This document shows, in pieces, positions 42,101 through 54,937 of a stretch of 64,000 nucleotides of DNA. Origin of the DNA: Taeniopygia guttata (taxonomy: Eukaryota > Chordata > Aves > Passeriformes > Estrildidae); the NCBI RefSeq assembly GCF_048771995.1, contig NC_133030.1, positions 10,060,001-10,124,000 on the forward strand, read 5' to 3'. The notes beneath the pieces were generated by a model. It did no database searches. It saw nothing but the letters and a program-made list of their open reading frames with translations, and had not been told where the DNA came from. A program made the position numbers and the translations under genes. Numbering within the stretch: the first letter of the stretch is position 1; each line of letters opens with the position of its first letter.

Positions 42101-43224
42101 CCAAAGGAAAATTTTGGTTTAGACATGTGGCTTTCTGGAAAAAAAAAATTGTTTGATGCACTGTTCTGTAATTTGTCAATTGGACCTTTCCTAGAACTTT
42201 CAGCCTGGCAAAGAGGCAGAAAATAATTTTATGGCTAGAAAGATGGCACAGGCATTGACTTATTGGAGTTCCAGATGGACTCGATTCACATAAAGTCATA
42301 TATTATGGCTAAACTGCTGGAAACAGAAATCTTCATTACAGAAACACTACAAATACCTCCACAGTTAATATTACAAGAAGAACAGACTATTTATTTCAAG
42401 CTGATTCTTCAAACCTCCTCAGACCCAAATTATAACTGATTGACTGCAAAATGAATCTATCCAAGTCTGGAACATGAATCTGGTGTTAAAGATATAGGAA
42501 TAGTACTTTTGAAACCTCAGATTTTCAGCTTTCTTCTCAGGTTTGTTCTCTGCAGAAAAAGGGGTAAAGAGACTTTGAGAATTATGCACTGCTTTTCTGG
42601 AGAAGAAGATGAAATTCTGGATTAAATTAAAGCCACCACCATTTTATTATTGATTTTGAAAGAACAAAAGGTTGAGAGACAGCAGAGGGGAAAAGGCCAA
42701 AGAAAATGTCTTGGATTTAGGTCTGTAACACTTGAAGATGCCACTATAAGATTTACAAGATGCATTTGCTCCCCTTGCAGTGAGATTTGCCAAGATTTCT
42801 CTACATAACTGATTTCCAAGTGTAAACAAAGGAGGCAAAGCTGGGTTCCCAGGTTTAAGGAAGAATATGCAGGAGCTTTTGAACCAAGTGAAAGCAGTCA
42901 GCAGAGATGTGGGAGCTCATGGATTTGTGCATTTGAGGCCTTGAAATTTTGCTGAAGAAATATAATTATAATAGGGAGCAGAGATGTTTCACTCTGGTGA
43001 GGTGGACAGGACACAGGCTCATCAAAGACCTCAGAAACCAAAAGCTCCTGTTGTGCTTGAAAAGTGTAGTAATGTAATGTACAGAAACAAGAGTCCAGAG
43101 CTGTCTTATGCCTGAGCAGCCTCCTGGTAAAAAAACAGGAGTTTGTGCTAGAGAAATGACAAGCAGACCCATGAAGTGGATACTGATGTTCCCCATTTGC
43201 TTCTCATTCCTCCCAAATAATTCT

Positions 43225-43400
43225 TATATAGTGTTGGGTAAGACAATTCAATTTTTCTAGGCCAGCTTTTCTGACGTGGAGGCAATAAAGAATGATTTCT
43301 GTCCCCAGTGCTTTATTCCTTTTGTCTATATGAGCAGCGAGCTGTTCAGGATCATGGTTGTATCTTACTGGATGTATTTTCAGTGCTTAGCATAGATGTC
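43225..43400 (+). repeat. Possible degraded MIR-type SINE
   Basis: The phrase gttgggtaagacaattcaat followed by tttctaggcc resembles the MIR segment 'cttgggcaagtcacttaa..tctaggcc'. A later gtgcttagcatag resembles the MIR 3' portion. The match is by eye and much weaker than the copy at 24.8 kb. Confidence 0.35.
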
Positions 43401-44599
43401 TCTCAGTCTCAGATGTGATCTCTAGGCACCATGGTACTACAAAATTAATTAAGAGCTTGTGTGTTTATGTAGTTAATTGTAATAACTTCAATTGGGATAT
43501 TGGATCTAATTTTAGCTCAGTGTGAATCAGTTCATGTTCATTGATTGGCCTGTTCTCTCCAAGCCTATTGCTTGTGAAAATATTGGTTCACAAGCAGGAT
43601 GTCAACATGCTCATGGGCCTTTCTATTGTTTGGGGCTTTTTTAAATTTTCCCTGTGAAATGAGCAGGTGAGGATGCCTTACTGCCTGAAATTTAACAGAC
43701 TTAGGACATATTTCAAACATACCTGACGCTGATCAATTTGTGAAGATGTAGAAGAGTATAACACAACTAAACTTCAGGAAGAATGCCTGAATTGCTGGAA
43801 GGTATGTTGAATGTGTGCTGAATCACCTTCACAGAGGCATCCTGCTATGCCTTATCTCACTGTCCCACTGTCTGTCTTACTGGCACAAAACCACACTTTA
43901 TTATCCCAGAGGAAAAAGGGTCAAAGTGCAAAGCGACCATTCAGCACCCAGTGAAGCCAAGTAGAATTATTTTCTTGATGACAAGAAGCATAATGATTTT
44001 GAAGACTTTTCCTGTGGCTGCTGAGCACTTTCTCTTGAGTCCTGAGCATCATTAGACTCAGTTGTAGGTTTGTGTCTTAAGATGTGCTTAGCACCTCGCA
44101 GTTTTCACTCCTGGCATGCATCGAACTTTTCTTTCTGGTTCAGAAGGATCACTGAAATGTTTAATCAGAGAGTGCTTGATATTAGCATTGTTTTCCAGAG
44201 TGCTGCCTGTTAAGCTGAAAGAATATAGAAGCTCATCATCTTTGAGAGCAAATTATCACCATGATTAACAGTACATTTATCCCACAGTTGGTTCCTCATA
44301 GCATTCCAATTTGATGTCGCATCAGACTTCTTTTTCTGGGAAAAAAAAAAGAAAATCCAATGGATTTTCCTCTCCATCAGTGTTCAGCAACCTACAAGTT
44401 CCACAGAGATATCAGAAGTCTTTAATGCAGGTTTTCAGAGTAAATGAAACCTTTTTTCGGTGTGGTTGCCTTTGTAATAACAGTCTTCTTATTTGTTGGA
44501 TACTTATGTAACATAAGATGAAAAGACATTTTATAGCCTCCTGGCAAGAGGACTGAAAATTAACAGCATACCTGTGGCTGCCCTAAACCAGGGAGGGAG

Positions 44600-45350
44600 T
44601 CATTTTCAGGCCATGGGAAAACTGCAGGTTTGCATCCTTCCCTTCTTCTGACTTATCGGTATTCAGTATTTCCATAGACTTGTTCTCCATGAAAGCATCG
44701 CTGTCGCGCACAAAAGGAGAAGTTGAGTAGCTGGTTCTGATGCAGAGCGGGAGATCAAGGTGGCGAGAGACCACTGCCACCCACCAGCGCTCCCCTGAAG
44801 AATGTGGGGGTTTAACTCATCCTTTCGATGCCTGGCTGGGCTCTCTGTTAACTCTCTTTTTACTCTGGCAGCAAAGCCCAGCAGATGCAGCACATCCAGA
44901 GGGAGGAATCGTCACTGTCACGTTGGCTTTATGGGCCATATCCTGTAGGCAAGCAGACTCCCCCTGAATCCACGGGATGTTTTACAAAACAATCAATGGC
45001 TTTTCGCACCGGCTCCCTCTCAGTGTGCGGAAAGGAAAAACACAAAAAGATAATGATCTGGGGTTTGATCTCACCCATACCTGTCTGACAATAGGGTAAT
45101 CCCATTGACTCCAGCTGATTTATTCCAAATGACTTTCACAGGCTTTGGGCTGGGCCTTTAAACAAATGTAAACTTGATCAGAACCAAGCCAAATCACATT
45201 CATGCCCATTCTTGCTTTGAATATTTGTCTTCCATAGCACGTTTTCACCTGGAACCCGAATGACCTCAGCGCAAAGCTTTCTTATTTAACATTAAGTTGA
45301 CAACTATTTTCAAACAAGTTAATTACGCTCATTATGAACACGAGGCGCTT
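44600..45350. other. Candidate conserved non-coding block
   Basis: Unique, repeat-free sequence has more CpGs than its surroundings and many factor-like motifs: acaatcaatgg (SOX/PBX type), tttgatct at 45065-45072 (TCF type) and a tgacctca at 45262-45269 (nuclear-receptor half-site). The composition resembles conserved enhancers. Conservation cannot be measured here. Confidence 0.3.
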
Positions 45351-46009
45351 TTAATCCTCAAGGCAGCAATGCTGGGAGGTACACTTTCCTGCACATCCCC
45401 ATTGCTTACCAACAAATAGATCTGTCAGAGCTTCGAATCCCAAGGAAATGCAGGTCATGGAGATGTGTCTGAGCTCGCTGGGTGGAGCAGAATGTAGCCA
45501 GCAAAACCAGCCAGACTCCTGGAGAAATCCTTGGGATACTGGCGTGTCCTGAGCTCGGGTGATGCTGCTACCAAGACCTGTGCTGGCATCTGGGAGGCCA
45601 TCACCTCCGGGCAGATAAAGACAGGGCTCAAAAGAGTGGCTGAAGCTGACCTTCTGCTTCATCCCAGGGCTTCCAGTGCTCCTGGGCTCAGCAGAGCAAG
45701 GATTTTGCTCTTCCCACCCAAAACTCTAGAGGTGAGGGATGCTACAGCCAGCAGAGCATGGGCAGAATCAGGAGGAGGCTGTGTCAGGCTGTCAGCTGTG
45801 ATCCTGCCTGGAGATCTGCTCCTACAAAAGCCCCGTGAAATCTGGAAGGACCTCAGGAGGCCAAACCCCTGGCATTTCCAGCTCAGCATTTCCTAGGGAT
45901 TGGGGATCACACTCAGGCCAACGCTCCTGGCTCTGCAGCTTTTGGGCTGCTTGAACTCCTCCTCTCGGCAGCACTACTGCCCACAGCCCCGGGATGGCAG
46001 GGCCAGTAG

Positions 46010-46260
46010 ATCGGAAAGTGACTCACTATTGAGCGAGCCCTGTCAAGCAAGATAAATACAATTTGGTTGTTAGCTAATCTATTTTTGTTTGTGTTCCCCA
46101 TGCATCCAAAGCACTGATTGCATTGCAGTCTACCATGCTGGCAGTAAGTACATGCTTCCACAATGCTCTTTGATCTGTAAGGAGAACGTTTGTCAATACC
46201 ATGGCTGTATTTGTCTGTCAATATTACACCACTGCTGACGTACCCTGTGCCAGCTCTCTG
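46010..46260. other. Candidate regulatory element with AP-1 and TCF/LEF sites
   Basis: The block contains a perfect TGACTCA at 46019-46025 and CTTTGATC at 46168-46175, the same 8-mer as the CCND1 promoter TCF/LEF site, plus FOX-like tgtttgtg. It has no repeat content and no coding frame. The enhancer role is inferred. Confidence 0.35.
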
Positions 46261-49200
46261 GGTGGAATAATATTTTTGGGTTTCCAGGAGTTAAGTTATG
46301 GAAAGACAATATTTAAGCTGAACAGCATTTAAGTAACTAGAATTCTCATCTAAGAAACACTTCTACTATCTGTCACCTTCATCTGCCAGCCCTTCCTTCC
46401 TGCATCTCTGTGACTAAAGTTTTGTGGCTTGATAGAGTGAAGCTTTGGACTTTGCTCTAAGAAAGTAGGCTTGACAGGAGCTGTTTTAAAGAGGGCTTGT
46501 AGGATGCTTCTGCACCTCCACTGCTGAACTTTATCAATGCAAGCAGCTCTCAGGGGTGCTCAGTTACTCCTGAAAGAATATGCTATGCATTTGGGTTATT
46601 TCTGCACATTGTACTTCCTCTCAATTTGTTTTTTAGTTTTCTAGTTTTGTTTAGCATTCACTTTGACTGCAGGATGGCTATTTATGGAAATTTAAATTTT
46701 TCATGATAAAGAAAGTGGTTTGCAATTAGAATAAGAAGAAACCAGTGGTTTTAACAACACAGAGGGAAACTTTCCAACTTGCATGGTTGGCATATCCATT
46801 ACCAACTTCTAAACTTTGCAAAGGAGTAAATAGGCAAAGGTGCATGGCAAAAAGGAGGTGAAAACCATCATAAAACCAACATGGCTGTCTTTCTCCAGGT
46901 GATCTTAATGTAAAGTAAGTTGGCATACTGGATAAGGCATCATCTGTCACATTTTATAGAAGTCTTTCCAGACTCAAGTAAAAGACCTCACTGCAATCAC
47001 TTCATGATCAAGTCTTTTTCTGAGAATCACAGAGATATAACTGATTATTAGTGCAGCCTGAGAAAAAACTGTGGCTTTGCAAAGCTCTGCCATACATGTA
47101 ATAGGACTTCAATTATCAAGATTTCTGCTGGTTTTCCTAAACATGACTGCAATATATGTGGGAAGGATTGAAACTAAAATATTAGCAATGAATTTACAGC
47201 ACTTTGGAACCCAGATAGCTGTGGGTACTTTTCAGGAGAGGCATGTGCACACACTGACTCTCCATCATTGTGTTTGCCCTCCACTGTGGTCCTTCAGGCT
47301 TTCTGCTGCATCTTTACTGATTGTGGGAAATTCTTGCAGAGCCTGCTGGTTAATCATGATAGGTTAAACAAGCTGTTAAGTGATGTGGGAAACCATTACA
47401 AAGAGACTCAGCTGAGGCTGCAAGGCTACAAGTTGTGTATAACCCCTTTCCATCTGATAATGCTATCATGGTGTGGGCTGTGTGGGAGCCTGCAGCTCCT
47501 ATCAGCCCAGCCTGATGCTTCATGCCACATTTCTCATGCAGATGATTCTGTCTCCTGGATTTAAGCCCTAGGTTGGGATGAAAATGAGTGAAGTAACTTG
47601 TATTCTCCCTCTTGAGTACATAACACTGCGTTGTGCTGCTTGTCAGCTACATTCTGAGACAATAGCTAATTTCTCTCACATATGGTTTAAGATATTATCA
47701 TCATTATCGTTACTATTATTGTGTGATATCTTGTAAACTAGTCCAAAATTGCATACCTGGGTGTAATTGCATCTCTCTCTCCTGATCAGCTGAGCCAGAC
47801 ATGTAACTACACCACAAATGGAGCCAGGGCCCTGAGCTGGTTGGGCTCCCTCATCTTGGGAGCAAAGGTGGCAGAGAGTGTTACTAAACACTCTTCTGTC
47901 AGAAGAGCAGGAAAGAAGATCCAACCTGAACTGAGAATCTGGTTTTCCTGCTAAGAAGATGCACTGGAGCAGAAGAGACCTGTTTCTGACCATGTTTTCA
48001 GCCAGCTCCACTGAAGTGAGGACTGGAAGTTTGGCAGTGCTGTCTGAACAGCCCCACAAAAAATGCTGAGCTCAGAGAGGGTAACAGAACTGGGGCAGGA
48101 TCCCTGCCCTCCTCCAACTCCCGCCTGCACTTTCCAGTGGGTGAATCTTAGCAGTGACTTTTCCTCAGGGTGACTTGGTGACTTGTAAAAGAGTGGATGT
48201 CTCAGGGGCTGCCCGCAAGGCACGAAGTGAGACTAACATCTGTCCTGACAGATCTCCTCCTTATTTTCAGGCTGATACCATCAAAGGTCTCAGTCTGTCC
48301 TGGTTTGAGACCGATTGTCCCTCTAGGCAGTTAATGACTTGTGAAAGTGGGTCAAGTTTGGATTTTTAGGTGGGTTGAGGCACTGTGATGGCACCCAGTC
48401 CTGACGGGTTTGTTCCTTTTCCATCACCCTGTCCCGTTCCTAAGTTCCTAACAGCCCAGCCTCAAATCCTCCTCAGGACAAAAGCAGCTGAGGCTCCCTG
48501 CAGTTCTGTGAGGGAGCCCTCCTGGAGCACAGCACCCACCTTTCCTTTGCTTGCTACGTTCAGAACTAAATTTCTCCCTTTGTCATTCTGTCTCTTGATC
48601 TTCCTAGGACATGTCTCACCAGAGATGGAACTGGCTCCTGTGGCTCAGGATGAAACTATCCCGATCCACACAGCCTAAGGTGGAGTTTCTGGTGAGTTTG
48701 GGAGGTGCAGTGGGATCCTGCGTGAGGAAGGTTACCATAAACTGCTGGCATCAGCTGCCTGGGCTGTAGATCCATGCTTAGACTCAGCAGTTTTCTGTGG
48801 AAGAAAATCCAAGATTTCAAACCAACAGATTTTTTCACCTACATTTTTGCTTTCCACTGAGGTCGTTCCAACTGTGGAAGGATCAGCAGAGAGTAATATG
48901 ACTTAAATTCCTGGGAAGTCTTACAGTAAAAAGAAATCACTGCAAGACCTTTTTTAACAGTTGGACTTGATGATCTTTTCCAGCCTGAATGATCCTATGG
49001 TTCCATAAAATCACACCAGCAGAGCCACGATCAGGAGACAGCAAAGGAAAATCACACCAAAGTCCCCACTCTTGGGCAGTTACAAGCTTAATTAACAGTA
49101 ATGTAATCAAACCAGTGATGAATCATAAACTGTTTATCAATGCAAAATGAAAGATTTTCCCCACCAGAGACTCCAGCTCACATTTTGCTATCACTGTAAC

Positions 49201-51295
49201 TTCATCAAGTCCATGCACTGAATCATTTCCCACCTGAGTCAGAAGCAGCTTCATGGAATTATACCAGACTAAAACCAACCCAAGGAAATAATGGCAAGGT
49301 AATAGGGTCCCTTCCTTTAATAGAGAGCCAAACAAATGGATCTGCATCCATATTCCTAACGGGTGACAGGGGATTTTTATGGCACAAGTAGTGCATTGCT
49401 TTGTAGAGAAACTGCATATTCCTTAAGGACACTGAATTCATAATCCCTGAGGCAAAGGAGTGGATTTTCCTTGTTCCCAAAAGCACAGAGCATGTCATGA
49501 AAGACACCGGGAACCTCATGGTGCTCAATAATGCTGTTACTATAACAGGAGGGAAACAGAGGGGGGATACTTTGTCACAGCCAGCAAGGATAAAATGGCC
49601 AGCAGTTTACATATTCAGCTTCCCATGAAAGGAAAATAACAGCCTGCCCAATCCCTTCCTACAGCTCTCCCCATGCCACTGCAGCAACCCCACTGCCAAG
49701 CTAAGCCAGCCCATATAGGAACACAAATACAGCCAGAAATCAGACTTGGCAGCAAATAAAGCCCGGGGTGGGAAATACCTCTCACTTAAAGTATCTGCTG
49801 CTGTAAGAGGGTCTCTTTGTAACAAACTCCCACGCTGTAGCCTTAAAGCTTAATGGTCTCTGAAAGTTATTATGCAACATTTTTAGCATTTGATTCCGTT
49901 CTGACAGGACTTTATGATCTGTATTACAGGAGAACACTGTTAAGCCAATCATACCCATAATGAATCTTTGTAATAGAATAGCTTCTAACATTTTGACTCT
50001 TCAGAAATACAGAAAGACAAAACTGTCACTGATGTTATTTTCCCCCTGCTTCCCCAAGTCCATCTGTTAGTGCTGCTAAAGATCAAGGGCCATCATTTCT
50101 TCTACAGACTGAATGGTGGAAAAGGCACTTGGCTTCCAAGGGCCTAATTCTGCACTTTTTCTATTCCCAGGCACAGACTTTTCAGGCACTATCAATTTGC
50201 CTTTTTCTTTTTGAAGCCTGCCTGGTGTAAGTCATGTCTGAAATATAATTCCTTATTTCTGCTACTGATGACAGCTTAAATGATTAAAAGGAATTTTTAA
50301 GTTCTTTGTAGGATTCTCATTTCCATATTACCGTTATTTTCCTTTCTGCATTTCATTCAATTCTGGTTGCAGAAAAAAACCTTACTGGAGTCGCTTTTTC
50401 CTTCTGTTCATTAAAACTATTTCTATACTGTTTGCTTTCGATGAGCAGTTAAAATAAAAGGAAATAAAACCACAGGTACTAAATAGCCTAAAACACTCAC
50501 CAACTGCATATACTTCAAGAAAAACTGAATTTGCATCCTATAATTATCAAGAAGGGACCTTTAAGCTTGAAACGGGAGCAGATTCTTTAAAACTTTCCCA
50601 GAGAATAGCAGTCACCTTGCAGATCAGATAACCCATGGTCTCCAAGAGTTCAAATATGTCATCAAGACTTTATTTTACTGCTCGATGTTCCTTGCCTGAG
50701 TTGCTTCAACCTAAGGCTAATTGCACCACTCCCCCACCCAAAAAAACCCTACAATAGGAGTGCACAACCAGAACCAACATCAGCAGAGCAGAGCTGGGCA
50801 CATGGCAGGAACAAGAATAAATGAGACACTGTGTGGAAGGTCTCAGTGACTCTAATCTGATGGGTACAACATATTAAAACCAATGGAAACATTTGATTAA
50901 AAACCTGCTAGATCTTTGCTCAGGGTCTTATCACAAAGCCCTCACAGGCAGGCAGCCAAGTGCTGAGCAGCAGCACAAATGGTCCATGATGGAAATCCAC
51001 AGGCCCCCAAGTCCTTTCACAGAAAACTTCCCTGAAGGATACCAGGGCTCCTCAGGCCTCTGCTGCCTTTCAATGTCTGCAGGGAGAGGCTGAGATTTGC
51101 TATCACCATCCTTTAGAAGATAGACAGCTCTGCAAGCATCATCTGCCCCAGCCCATGACCTCTTGGTCATGTCCAGGAAACGTCCAGGAAGCCTCAGCCC
51201 TTCCAAGAGGCCACGTGCCTTTATGTCAGGTCGACATCCTTCAGCCTCTGTGGATTTATTCCAGAAAATTTCCAGTCAGGAGTTTCAGGAGACAG
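46261..51295. other. Intergenic, no gene recognised
   Basis: Ordinary unique sequence with the CR1 tail at 48958 and an imperfect ATT/ATC patch near 47693-47720. A 127-codon minus frame (47676-48059) starts near that patch and has no recognisable domain. Confidence 0.75.
48958..49004 (+). repeat. CR1 LINE 3'-terminal tail, plus strand
   Basis: The stretch includes ttggacttgatgatctt, then ttccagcctgaatgatcc and tatggttcc. This matches the conserved CR1 3' end, whose terminal repeats resemble ATTCTATG. Only about 50 bp are recognisable. Sequence upstream from about 48900 may be more of the same element but is too diverged to claim. Confidence 0.75.
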
Positions 51296-51435
51296 GGGTG
51301 AGCACCCCAAAACTCCAGCATCTCCTGAGGCCCACTGAGAGGGATGAGCACCCCAAACTCCAGCATCTCCTGAGTGCCACTGAGAGGGATGAGCACCCCA
51401 AACTCCAGCATCTCCTGCATCCTGCTGAGAGAGGC
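51296..51435 (+). repeat. 45-bp minisatellite, three copies
   Basis: Three head-to-tail copies start at about 51299, 51345 and 51390, each beginning gagcacccca and containing aactccagcatctcctg. The unit is 45 bp; the first copy has one extra A. The second and third copies are nearly identical in their first half. Because 45 is divisible by three, the array keeps one frame open (51163-51588, 141 codons) with a repeated KLQHLL...ERDEHP motif of 15 residues. I do not recognise a protein and treat the frame as incidental. Confidence 0.85.
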
Positions 51436-53197
51436 AAGCATCTTGAAGCACCCTGTCTCCTCTCACTTGCTTTGCAGCCAGCTTGGTTTCACCGACACAT
51501 TTTCTCTGCTATTCCCTTCCCCCTGGATATCCCTGCAGGATGGAAGAGCCCAGGAGCACAGGAAATAAAAGCATCCCAGTTGGCATGAGAACTGCTCCCC
51601 TCTGTTCTGTCTCCAACAGGCTGGAGCTTGTGAAATCAAACAGGGGCTACATGTTAGCACAAAAGCTGACTCCAGCCCATCTCGGTGGATTTTAGCATTA
51701 ACTGAGACTTTTGCTTTCATTTTTATGAGAAATGGATGCTTTTCAAAGTTGTTGAGGAAGTAGCTGTTATTGTCAACAAGCTGTATCGGTTTTACTCCAG
51801 GATGGGCATTTCAGAAAAGTCAACCAGGAGAAGAATAATCACTTTCAGCAATAGCTCCTGTCTAGACTAGTTTAGACTTAACTTTAAACCATACCCTTTG
51901 GCTCCAGTTTAGCAATGCATTTAAACATATATTTAATTTTTAGGCACATGAGTAATTCTGGTGTACTTACTTATTTAAATTTAGGCACATGTTTCAGTCT
52001 TTTCCTGAATTAGCTTCTAAAACATTCACAATTTAGCCTCACTTCCATCAGTGCAAATCATTGTGCTACATAATTTGATTGCTGCAGAACTAGGAAAAAA
52101 TATTCTTGATAATTTCTTGAGAAAAATGTCCTGCTTTTATTACCAACATTTTGCTGAGGGGTTCAGCTTTTTTAACCAGTTTCTTTCTCCAGCCTGAACT
52201 CAAAAGCAAAGCTGGGATTTGATGAAATACTTTGGTTGTGAAGGGAATATGCTCCAACTATACACAGATTTTAAACAAGAGAGAAAAAGTGATGGCATAG
52301 TTTTATTGAGCATTTCAAGCAAAAATGCAGCCACTCCCCTTTTCCAGATCCTCCTTTTCCCCCAGCTCAATATTCTGGGACATTATCTGTTCATTTCAAG
52401 GCATGATGGTGGTCAGCACTCACACCACAACACCACCAGCTTGTGCCCAAAGATGACCTCTGTGTGTATTTTGGGTTGATGTAGTTGTTGATCAAAACTG
52501 AAATTCATACTTTATTTTGATTTTTTTTTTTTTGCTTTAATCCCTCTGAAATGGAATGCACACTCAGAAAAACGATTCCTCTTTTATTTTTTTCTTCTCC
52601 AAAAAGAGAAGTATTCACAGTCCAAGACTGCAAATCTGAGCAATTTGGTCAATGATGTAAACACAAATGAAAATTAGCCAACTAAAGAAATTCACTTGAA
52701 TTAAACAGGAGGTTATTATCATACCTTGCACCCTCTTCTGTAACTAAATGGAAAATGAGTCAGGTTAAGAACCAATCAGAGGGGACAAAGCAGCTACTGC
52801 TAACACTGTGTAGTGTTCCAGACACAGCAAAAAGAATATAAAATAAATAGGATACAAAGATGCAATTCTAGGATTATGTGTTTCCCCAAAACCATGCTAT
52901 TCCAGATTCATTTTTAACCAAATCAGACTGCATCTCAAGTAAATAAGAAAATACCAGTTGCCACAAACAGCTCGAAATAAGTATAAGTATTTCTGAAGGC
53001 ATCACTAAGACTATAATCTCATCTCTCAAGGTTCTCAGTTCTTCACTTCCTTTACTGATTTCTGGAAACAAGTGGACCAGGGTCCCCAAATCTTGTTACC
53101 CTGCACCATTATTTATATTTTCACCAATATAGCATGGGTGCTGCAGATTTGAAATGGCAGCGCCCCGAGTCCTCTCCTTGGGCACACACATAGAAGT

Positions 53198-53198
<1 letters not shown>

Positions 53199-53239
<41 letters not shown>
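53199..53239 (+). repeat. (CA)n microsatellite, about 20 units
   Basis: An uninterrupted 41-bp CA run, preceded by a shorter CA tract at 53182-53190. It is long enough to be polymorphic. Confidence 0.97.
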
Positions 53240-53243
<4 letters not shown>

Positions 53244-53310
53244 CTAAAGGTGGTAGAAAGCCCAGGCAAAGTGAGTTTATTTGATTGTAGTCATTAATGC
53301 TATACACTAC

Positions 53311-53366
53311 GGGTTCAATCCTGCTCCCTTTGAAGTTGGTGGTATTACTCCCATTGAATTCATGTG
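53311..53366. repeat. Fossil palindromic amniote repeat fragment
   Basis: The phrases ctgctccctttgaagttggt and ttactcccattgaattca form diverged inverted halves. They resemble the repeat common in reptile and bird DNA with 'ctcccattgaagtcaatgg'. I cannot name the family with certainty. Similar scraps occur near 10539-10592, 32291-32335 and 62231-62258. Confidence 0.4.
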
Positions 53367-54529
53367 CTCTGAAAAAATGCCTGAGTTTTGCAAATTTATC
53401 ATTTTGTCATCTATGCTTCAGGTCAAAACTATAATCCAGTGTTTTAGACTTGGTTCTGAGCCAAAAGATTTTTACTGAAGGTTCATAGAATGCATACTTG
53501 TCCTTCAGAGAGGTGCCAATCCACTTTACAACCAAGGAGCAGAGTGGTTGAGTATCTCAGAATGGTCTGAAGGATGCAAACATCTTGCAGGTGACCACAG
53601 CAACCCCAGCTCCCAGAGTCTTCCCAACAACAGCACCTCACTTGAACTCAACAGAAAGGATGAGAGACCATCCTTTCTGAGAGAGCATTTCTGCAGTGGA
53701 TGTGATCCATACTGATTTACTGACATTTATGGGGCATTACGCTCAAAATCGCTACAAAACATTTTTTGTAGCAATTTCTTCTGTGTTTATGTTGCAATTT
53801 CTTTTTTATTTGTTTTTTTAAAGACAATAATAACATTGTGCTTCAAAACCTTCTGAATAAGCAATTCAACAACACATTTCCAATAGTATTTATTTATGTG
53901 GCTTTTGGATGACAAAGAGCGAGTGCCAGTTTGGGGAACTGTGGCCAAGATGTTCTTTTTCCTACCTCACATATCCATATCAAACCCCAGTGTCTGTGCT
54001 GGCCATTTCATGCTGGCCATATTACCAAAACATACTGTCAGCTGAGCAAAACAAAACTGTAGCTGCTGGGTACAAAACCAAAATATTCTTCACTAAAACA
54101 CTTTCACTTTAAGGATGCTGGTGCTTAAATACATTGTTATTCACCTTGTTACTGTCTGCCAGGCTTCCTCTGGTGCCTCTCCCTCCACTGGCTCACTTCT
54201 GGCATGGCCTAACAGGAAGTTTTCCTCCATGAAGAAACGAAACCTTACTCCCTGCTTCTTTTTTTCCCTGCACTTAGGCTTTTTATGTTTTCTTACCCCC
54301 AGGATAAACTTGGGTTGAATTCTATTAGTTCTGGGTCTGCCCCTGCTTTTTTGGTCCCATCAGTAACAGCTCCTCATCTTGGGACCCCCCCAGCCATCCC
54401 TACCTTCCCTCCCACCCAGACTCATGCCTCTCCCCAGCTTGGTGATGATTCCCCTACAGAAACCCTCTGAGCTTTGCTCCATCAAATTCCCCATTTCACC
54501 AGCCCCCCACGGCTGCCCTGGGGTTTTGG

Positions 54530-54925
54530 GCACCGCAGATGAATGCCTCCAGGTGGGTTTGGGATGTCTCCAGAGAGAGAGACCCCACGCCCTCCTTGGG
54601 CAGCTGTTCCAGAGCTCTGCCACCCTCCGTGTGAAGTTCTTCCTCCCCTTAAGGTGACAATTCTTGTGCTTTGTGTTTACGGCCACTGCTCCTCATCCTG
54701 TTGCTGGGCACCCACTGAAGAGTCTGACACCTTCCTCTTGGCACCCCTTGGAGGTTTTTATAAGCATTGATGAGATGCCCTCGCAGTGTTCCCCAGACTA
54801 ATCCCAGCTCCCTCAGTCTCTCCTCTCAGGAGAGCTGCTCCAGACCTGTCATCGTCTGCCTGACCCTCTCCAGCAGCTCCTTCTCTTCCTTGACCAGAGG
54901 AGTCCGGAACAGGAGTGGGGTTTTT
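54530..54925 (-). repeat. CR1 LINE fragment, minus strand, 5' truncated
   Basis: On the plus strand the segment reads as the reverse complement of the avian CR1 3' region. Hallmark phrases are ccagagctctgccaccctc, gtgaagttcttcct, cctgttgctgggcaccca, cattgatgagatgccctc and ctccagcagctcc. They occur in the order I recall for chicken CR1. The left end, the CR1 3' side, fades near 54530 without the usual octamer tail. The right end stops where the CpG island begins. It carries no intact reverse transcriptase frame. Divergence from the consensus suggests an old insertion. Confidence 0.88.
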
Positions 54926-54937
54926 TTCTGGGGGGGG

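Larger units (their letters stand above)
36871..44599. other. Intergenic, no gene recognised
   Basis: Holds the poly-T tract (38643), the T/G tract (39036), a 9-bp perfect hairpin (39724-39753) and a possible MIR remnant (43225). The longest frames (132 codons at 37219-37617 plus; 149 codons at 38920-39369 minus, crossing the T/G tract) look fortuitous. Confidence 0.75.
51436..54529. other. Intergenic, no gene recognised
   Basis: AT-rich unique DNA with the long CA microsatellite (53199), a fossil repeat scrap (53311) and a C/T-rich patch (54380-54510) leading into the CR1 fragment. No coding frame is recognised. Confidence 0.75.
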
